Positions 57,955 through 64,000 of a stretch of 64,000 bases of DNA are shown here, piece after piece. The position numbers and the translations under genes were made by a program. The stretch's first letter is position 1. Every line of letters begins with the position of its first letter. The DNA comes from Ehretia macrophylla (Eukaryota; Streptophyta; Magnoliopsida; Boraginales; Ehretiaceae), in contig CM075768.1 of assembly GCA_037974665.1 (NCBI GenBank), positions 66,429,816-66,493,815 of the forward strand, in the 5' to 3' direction. The notes beneath the pieces were generated by a model, which was not told the DNA's origin, ran no database searches, and saw only the letters and a program-made list of their open reading frames with translations.

Positions 57955-58312
57955 CCCTTTTCAATTTTTTTTTGCTCCGGTTAGGGTTGCCAATATACTT
58001 TATCCACCACATTTTTATTATCGAATCCCACGGCACCTTGGGCAAGACAACTTCGCTTCACGTGAAGGCTGGGCCAACAAACCGAGGGCATAGGGCTTGT
58101 GACCAGGTCACCTTCCCTCCGGTGCCTATAACTTTTGATCCGTAAGGAGTTGCGCGGCGCACAACATACCGTTACAAAGCTCTCTGAGAGCTCTAAAACG
58201 GGGGCAGCCAGCTTGCTCGCTGTGCCCTTTTTTGGTGCCCAAAATCGAACATTTTCATCAATTTCGGGCCACTTTTCTTTTTTAGCTCTGTTTTTCCGTC
58301 CCGAATCGTACG

Positions 58313-58317
58313 TCGTG
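58313..58317 (+). repeat. Target-site duplication TCGTG, left of solo LTR
   Basis: Intact spacers read GTACGTCGTGAGCTG here. The right copy is TTGTG, one C-to-T change at a CG site. Confidence 0.85.
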
Positions 58318-61300
58318 TGTGAGTCCCGACCCCAATTAGTGTGCGATACCTCATTTCATGTGTCCTAACCTAGATTTGCGTGCCTTGACCTAGGTTTAAG
58401 AATAGTGTTCGTTTTGTGTACCTTGCATTGAATTACGTGCATTAATTTAGGGTTGCGTGCATTTACTTGAAAAATATGCGTTCGTCTCGTATTTCATTCC
58501 CTACCTCGTAGTGCGTTCCCTAGACCTTGGAAAGCGTGCCCTCATGCTAATCAAGAAAGCATCCTACACAAAGTACTAGACTATTAAACAATCCTACAAA
58601 ATCCACTATCAATATTATAATCCTAATTCAACTCACTAGAAGACAAAAATTCACTAAACACTAGACATTCCTTATTCTTTATTCTTTGTTCTTTTTGCAC
58701 CTTCAACACACAACTAAATAACACTCAAAAGATGACAAAATTCAGAATTTTAATAGCCTTGGCCGACCACCACATCAAGTTTTATGCATGCTTGCTCAAT
58801 TCCAATTCATTCTAGACAAGTTATGACAAAAACACTTATCAATGCATAAAAAAATGCTCAAAACCACCTCAATCCTATACCTTGTTCGACCAAACAACCA
58901 TTGCCCATGCTAGCATTTTAAAATCACATCTTGAAGACACAAAATCAGGAATTTTGGAGGGCCCAAGGCCAAACATGCTCATCAAACTTCAAGGCCTTTG
59001 TTTTTTTTTTTTTTTGTCATTTCTTCATTTTCCTCTCATCTTCTCTCTCTCCCTCTCATTTTCTCTCTCTCTCTCGGCCTTGGCTGAGTTCTCACCATCC
59101 TTTGCTCATCTTCATCAACTCATGGTGCATCAAGACAAACAACAATCAAAGAAACTCAAGCAAATAAGCTAGGATACGAAAATCACACATGCATGTCCTT
59201 TGAAGTCTTTATTTCGGCCCTAGGTGAGTTTTTAAGCTTCCATTTCTTTTCTTCTTGTTCTAACCTCATGCATGTACTAAGAGCTTGGTCACTAAGCTAG
59301 GAAAAAATAGAGAAAATCTAGTTGGAACCTCGGCTAGGCAAAGGAGAAGAAGAAAATTGTGCTTCGACAAGTTTTTGCGCATCCTCTTGGTTGATTGCTA
59401 AGGTGAGGGCTAAAACCTTTTGAAAATCCTTCAAAAATCCATATGCATGCTCATAAAAGTATGTCTTTGCTTCTGTACTTGAGTTATATGTTCGTTCATA
59501 AGCTTTTGCAACCATGCATGGCAAGATCTTGGCTTGAAAGTGATGATAGGTGAAGTTGGATTGTTGACACCTCTCTGACCAGTTTGTTTCGAGGTAATTT
59601 TATCTAGGAAAATGATGTTGAAAATGCATGAAAATTGGTAGGTGACTAGTTTGTCCAGTTTTGAACACTTTTCACAGAAATAGGCCAAAGCTAATTTTGA
59701 TTCTAAGGTCCTCAAAATGGCAGATCTTTAAAATGTGTCAAAATCTGGAAATCTGGAAAAATGAAGCAGGTTTTGGCAGATGCACTGACCTTGTAGAACG
59801 AACCAGATTTTACTTAGTAAATGATGTCCAAAATGCATAAAATTTGGTGTGCTGCTAGATTTTTCGGTTCTGGATATTTTTGTCAAAAATGGAGTAAGGC
59901 TAAATCAGACCCTAAAGACCTCAAAAACGTCAATTATCGAAATATGTGCAAATCTGGACAGTTTTGTGCTATCCCACTGTTTCGGCTATAACTAATGATC
60001 CCGAATTCCAAATGATGCAAGGCTTGTTTCTGATTTTAGTTCACTTCTTAAGCTTTAATTTGACATCTTATTCACTGGAATTGGATATTTTTTGCTTATC
60101 TTAATGTTTGTGAGAATACAGCCTATTGCAGTGAGGGTTTCACTTAGTTATATGCTTGGAGAAATTGTTGTAACCTCTCTTGTGGTGTTAATTGCTTGGA
60201 ATTGTGGTGTTGGGATGTTTTGTGGACTGTTTTAGTACTTTAGGATGTTTGAATTAAATGATGGATGACTAGAGATTGATTTTGAGTTGACTTAGGGTTT
60301 AATCACACGGTTAAGCATGAAACGGAAACCCTAATGATTAGGTAAGCTTGTTAGTGTTGATCATTTGGATATTGTGTGGAATTATATGCTTAGTATGCTG
60401 CCCGTAAATTCCTTTATAGTCCTAAATGTAATTTTGATCATTGCATGTTGACAAATAGGCTTTTCTTGTATCCGAACCCACGTAGATGTTGTTGCATGTT
60501 GAATAATCCTATCATCTGATTACATGGACTTCGAAATGAGTTATATGGCTTGATTTACATGTGTTACATGGCTGTCCGTTTAATGTTCATATAACTCTAT
60601 ATGCCTTTCAAGTGAAATTACTTGTCTTATCGTGCCCTGCCTGTTTACTTGTCAATGTGCAATCTTATGACTGTCCGGAGGCAACCTACTTTGTTGTCCT
60701 CCTAACGTGATATGGTAATGTCATAAATGTGCACTGCATACAAGGTTGCAACCTTTCCTGTCGGCATGGTAGCGATCACGCACACCGGGCGGCATCGGGC
60801 TTGCCGGTGCACCCGTGACTACCATGGTCCCATTCCCTCTCTCGCTTGGGGGCTAGACTTCCTCGGAGAGTTGGGTCGTAGGATTTCGGGGTACATCCGG
60901 AGTACACCCACTTGGCGTGTTTGGGGGATGATTTGAAGTCGACCGCAGCAACTGATTCTGCAACTGATCTGACACTAAAAGCTCACTGTATCCTTTTTAC
61001 TATGTGTATAAGTACTCTCGCTTGGTTCCTAGAGAACCTCGGGGAGGAAAGACCGGTATTTCTGTTCCTGTACTTATATTATTGTTATATTCATGCTTGC
61101 AAAAGGATTTCATAAGTTGAACCGGAAAATGAGTTTCAAAACCTATTTCTCATTCCCCCTCGCTGAGTTCTTAAGGACTTACCCTCTTTTATCATCTCAG
61201 GTGAAGAAGATCCAGAACAGGTACCCGAGGACGGTGTGCCTAACGATGAATCCTTGGAGTGATTGCCTGTTTGTGTGCTTTGCGTGATTATGGCTACTTG

Positions 61301-61895
61301 TGAACTTTATGCTACTTGAAGACTATTTCCTTTATGTTGCTTGTTATTTGTAATGTAAAAAGACCCCCGTTGTAATTTGGGGTTTAATTTTGGTTTGTAC
61401 TGATATTGCTAGACAGACACTAGACACTACTGTGATCGTTTTGCTATTATTACCGCTAGTATCTATCATAGGTTACGACGTATTAGTTAAGGACTAAGAA
61501 AATGAACCTATCCAATCTTAAACAGGTACTCGCTATTAAGCTAAGATCAACAGGTACTTTTGTAACGAGGATAAACAAACAAACGAGACATAGTATCATG
61601 CTAGGTCATAAATCAAATGAGACATCGAGATAACCTTTAGGCATTTCAATTGATATTAAATAGTAATCCTAGTAGGGATTGAAACTGGAGATCATAAAAA
61701 TCTGAGGCATTTAGAGAATAAGGCCAAACCAAATAGTCCAATTACAGCCGTCATGCTTCCGATTTTTCAGAAAACTTTAGAGTCTAGACTCAAACGATAA
61801 GTGTTAAATCTTCATAAACGGTTAAGTATGTGACACGTCCTGAACGTTTAGATCACACCCTAGTCTAACCTTATAGGCCGGGTTGGGGCGTAACA
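58318..61895 (+). mobile_element. Solo LTR of a chromovirus related to element 2
   Basis: 3,578 bp, TG...CA, beginning TGTGAGTCCCGACC and ending GGTTGGGGCGTAACA. It aligns along its length with element 2 LTRs but in the opposite orientation and with much more divergence. No interior and no second LTR are present, so it formed by recombination between two LTRs. It contains a T-run and CT-rich microsatellite (about 59000-59090), the GC-rich module at about 60786-60808 and the acidic mini frame at 61200-61262. Open frames of up to 96 codons inside it show no domain. Confidence 0.92.
61200..61262 (+). other. Acidic mini reading frame in solo LTR
   Basis: Same frame as in element 2 LTRs, preceded by CCCTCTTTTATCATCTCAG. 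Between this copy and element 2 several codons differ only at the third base (GAC/GAT, GTG/GTA, AAC/AAT), and the stop codon position is kept. Confidence 0.4.
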
Positions 61896-61900
61896 TTGTG
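61896..61900 (+). repeat. Target-site duplication TTGTG, right of solo LTR
   Basis: Differs from the left copy (TCGTG) by one transition. The spacer resumes with AGCTGTTAAAAGG. Confidence 0.85.
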
Positions 61901-62048
61901 AGCTGTTAAAAGGACGGCAACTTTACTCGCGGGACATTAGAGGGCCCTACAACGCGTCGATATCACATCTTGTGAGGATGCTGCGTTGTTGAAGCGGATG
62001 GGTTGTTGTTAAGCCCATTGGGCCTTCTGAATGGGCCATCAACATGAC

Positions 62049-62166
62049 GGGGGCGATCATACCAGCACTAATGCACCGGATCCCATCAGAACTCGGAAGT
62101 TAAGCGTGCTTGGGCAAGAGTAGTACTAGGATGGGTGACCCCTTGGGAAGTCCTCCTGTTGCACCC
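62049..62166 (+). rRNA. 5S rRNA gene without its upstream promoter
   Basis: The gene is near complete (GGGGGCG start, CTCGGAAG, GGGCAAGAG, CCTCCTG), but about 50 bp just upstream are deleted: GGGCCATC joins AACATGAC, removing the TATA-like ATAAAGG and the -14/-13 GC. C at -1 is kept. Confidence 0.93.
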
Positions 62167-62638
62167 CCTTTTTCAATTTATTTTCCTTCTGTTAGGGTTG
62201 CCAAGATACTTTATCCACCACATTTCTATTATCGAATCCCACGGCACCTTGGGCAAGACAACTTCGCTTCACATGGAGGCTGAGCCCGCAAACCTAGGGC
62301 GTAAGGCTTGTGACCAGGTCTCCGTCGCTCCAATGCCCATAACTTTTGATCAGTAAGGAGTTACGCAGCGCATAACAGCCGTTGGAAAGCACTCCAAGAG
62401 CTCTACGACGGGGGCAGCAAGCATGCTTGCTGTGCCATTTTTGGAGCCCAAAATCGAACGTTTTCATCAGTTTCGGGCCACTTTTCTAATTTTGCTCTGT
62501 TTTTTCATCCCGGATCGTACGTCGTGAGCTGTTAAAAGGACGACAACCTTACTCGCGGGACATTAGAGGGCCCTAAAATGCGTCGATATCACATCTTGCG
62601 AGGATGCTGCGTTGTTGAAGCGGATGGGTTATCGTTAA

Positions 62639-62662
62639 GCCCATTGGGCCTTCTAAATGGGC
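62639..62662 (+). other. Conserved spacer dyad (representative)
   Basis: GCCCATT and AATGGGC flank a 10-base centre. The pair is kept in most units, and element 1 inserted at the right arm of this dyad. A role is unknown. Confidence 0.6.
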
Positions 62663-62697
62663 CATCTCTCTACGTTGGGACTGTGAATCGTTAACAC

Positions 62698-62704
62698 ATA
62701 AAGG
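62698..62704 (+). promoter_or_regulatory. TATA-like element of 5S gene (representative)
   Basis: ATAAAGG at -27 to -21 relative to the gene at 62725, with GC at -14/-13 and C at -1. Plant 5S genes use a TATA-like motif near -28, GC near -12 and C at -1 (established for Arabidopsis). Confidence 0.7.
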
Positions 62705-62724
62705 AATTGTGCCCTCAACATGAC

Positions 62725-62842
62725 GGGTGCGATCATACCAGCACTAATGCACCGGATCCCATCAGAACTCCGAAGTTAAGCGTGCTTGGGTGAGAGTAGT
62801 ACTAGAATGGGTGACCCCCAGGGAAGTCCTCGCGTTGCACCC
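62725..62842 (+). rRNA. 5S rRNA gene, closest to consensus
   Basis: About four changes: GGGTGAGAG, CTAGAATGG, CCCCCAGGG and CCTCGCG. The first 65 bases match the majority sequence and the upstream motif and terminator are intact, so it is a good candidate for an active copy. Confidence 0.96.
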
Positions 62843-62853
62843 CCGATTTCAAA

Positions 62854-62861
62854 TTTTTTTT
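62854..62861 (+). terminator. Pol III terminator of 5S gene (representative)
   Basis: A run of eight T about 11 bases after the gene at 62725. Most units have TTTT followed by a longer T-run in this place. Confidence 0.8.
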
Positions 62862-63063
62862 CTCCGATTAGGGTAGCCAAGATACTTTATCCATCACATT
62901 TCTATTATCGAATCCCACGGCACCTTAGGCAAGACAACTTCGCTTCACGTGGATGCTGGGCCAGCAAACCGAGGGCGAAGGGCTTGTGACCAGGTCTCCA
63001 TCGCTCTGGCGCCATCACTTTTGATCCGTAAGGAGTTACGCGGCGCATAGCATACCGCTGCAA

Positions 63064-63078
63064 AGCTCTCCGAGAGCT
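63064..63078 (+). other. Conserved spacer palindrome (representative)
   Basis: AGCTCTC-C-GAGAGCT, a near-perfect palindrome about 220 bp after the gene. It recurs with small changes in most units. Unknown role. Confidence 0.6.
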
Positions 63079-63401
63079 CTACGTAAGGGGCAGCCAGCTT
63101 GCTCGCTGTGCCTATTTTTGGAGCCCAAAATCGAATGTTTTCATTAGTTTTGGGCAACTTTTCTTATTAAGCTCTATTTTTCCGTCCCGGATCGTACGTC
63201 TTGAGCTTTTAGAAGGTCGACAGCCTTACTCCCGGGACATTAAAGGGCCCTACAACGCGTCGATATCACGTCTTGCGAGGATGCTACGTTGTTGAAGCGG
63301 ATGGGTTGTTGTTAAGCCCATTAGGCCTTCTGAATGGACCATCTCTCTACGCTGGGACTGTGAACCGTTAACACATAAAGGAATTGTGCCCTCAACATGA
63401 C

Positions 63402-63519
63402 GGGTACGATCATACCAGCACTAATGCACCGTATCCTATCAAAACCCTGGAGTTAAGCGTGCTTGGGCGAGAGTAGTACTAGGATGGGTGACCCCCTGGG
63501 AAGTCCTCGTGTTGCACCC
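63402..63519 (+). rRNA. 5S rRNA gene, diverged in the middle
   Basis: Starts GGGTACG, then GCACCGTATCCTATCAAAAC and CCTGGAGTT. The second half is at consensus. Confidence 0.94.
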
Positions 63520-64000
63520 ACCTTTTCAATTTTTTTTCCTCTGGTTAGGGTTGCCAAGATACTATATCCACCACATTTCTATTATCGAATCCCACGGCAC
63601 CTAGGGCAAGACAACTTCGCTTCACGTTGAGGATGGGCTCGCAAACTGAGGGCGTAGGGCTTGTGACCAAGTCTCCGTCGCTCCGGTGCCCATAACTATT
63701 GATTTGTAAGGAGTTACACGGCGAATAGCATAATGTTGGAAAGCACTCCGAGAGCTCTACGACGGGGGCAGCAAGCTTGCTCGCTGTGCCCTTTTTGGAG
63801 CCCAAAATGGAACGTTTTCATCAGTTTCAGGCCACTTTTCTAATTTTGCTCTGTTTTTCCGTCCTGGATCGTACGTCGTGAGCTGTTAAAAGGACGACAA
63901 CTTTACTCACGGGACATTAGAGGGCCCTACAATGCGTCGATATCTCGTCTTGCGAGGATGCTGGGTTGTTGAAGCGGATGGGTAGTCGTTAAGCCCATTG

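Larger units (their letters stand above)
32427..58317 (+). repeat. 5S rDNA tandem array, segment 3
   Basis: Thirty-eight 5S genes in 25.9 kb, all + strand, mostly 675-679 bp apart. All spacers are of the same type, with conserved dyads (AGCTCTC-C-GAGAGCT and GCCCATT...AATGGGC). Shorter units come from spacer deletions near 43090 (13 bp between GGGCC repeats), 45440, 46000, 46605 and 55740. No other gene is visible. Confidence 0.95.
61896..64000 (+). repeat. 5S rDNA tandem array, segment 4
   Basis: Three genes (62049, 62725, 63402) and a spacer running off the right edge. The unit at 62725 is the cleanest example of the unit plan in the window. Confidence 0.95.

Noticed and set aside
59000..59090. 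T-run and CT microsatellite in the solo LTR as a possible promoter
   Set aside because: Simple low-complexity DNA; element 2 LTRs have a related purine/pyrimidine tract, but nothing shows promoter function.
1..64000. Regular repeats suggesting a CRISPR array
   Set aside because: Repeats are about 118-bp 5S genes with conserved spacers of about 550 bp in plant DNA. Nothing CRISPR-like.
1..64000. Cassandra-type TRIM elements, which carry 5S promoters in their LTRs
   Set aside because: The 5S genes here lie in tandem units outside the LTRs, and the LTRs of elements 1 and 2 contain no 5S sequence.
1..64000. Linked 35S rDNA (18S-5.8S-25S)
   Set aside because: No 18S, 5.8S or 25S sequence was recognised; the 5S array stands alone in this window.

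Overview
This is nuclear DNA from a flowering plant, most likely a eudicot. It is a stretch of a 5S ribosomal DNA locus that has been invaded by LTR retrotransposons. The plant assignment rests on three things: 5S genes with the classic angiosperm sequence, LTR elements primed by initiator-methionine tRNA (TGGTATCAGAGC), and a plant chromovirus-type Gag-Pol. No single-copy host protein gene was found. The species cannot be named from the sequence alone.

Layout. (1) 1-8533: tandem 5S units of about 620-680 bp, all on the + strand; the first 5.9 kb is a three-unit higher-order repeat of about 1.97 kb. (2) 8534-16280: a 7.75-kb non-autonomous LTR retrotransposon (element 1, + strand) with 2,484-bp LTRs, TSD TGGGC, and no gag or pol. 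(3) 16281-20614: more 5S units, several rearranged. (4) 20615-32426: an 11.8-kb Ty3/gypsy chromovirus, Tekay/Del-like (element 2, - strand). It sits inside a 5S gene with TSD GAAGT, and its single gag-pol frame carries four in-frame stops. (5) 32427-58317: the longest uninterrupted 5S block (38 genes), built from about ten-unit (6.6-6.76 kb) higher-order repeats and flanked by a duplicated block at a constant 22.12-kb offset. (6) 58318-61895: a solo LTR related to element 2 but in + orientation, TSD TCGTG/TTGTG. (7) 61896-64000: 5S units continuing off the window.

There are 61 recognisable 5S genes or remnants plus a 3' tip at the left edge. Fifty-three are near full length (about 118 bp). 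By eye not one equals the majority sequence; the best have about four changes, many of them CG-to-TG or CG-to-CA. Typical units keep a TATA-like ATAAAGG at -27, C at -1 and a T-run terminator, so the structure is intact while the genes drift. The picture is a methylated, probably weakly expressed 5S array shaped by unequal exchange, microhomology deletions and retrotransposon insertion.

The most unusual signals are the nested higher-order repeats (including an amplified 54-bp deleted 5S gene), short sequence modules shared between otherwise dissimilar LTRs of element 1 and the chromovirus, and a small acidic reading frame next to a splice-acceptor-like tract inside those LTRs.
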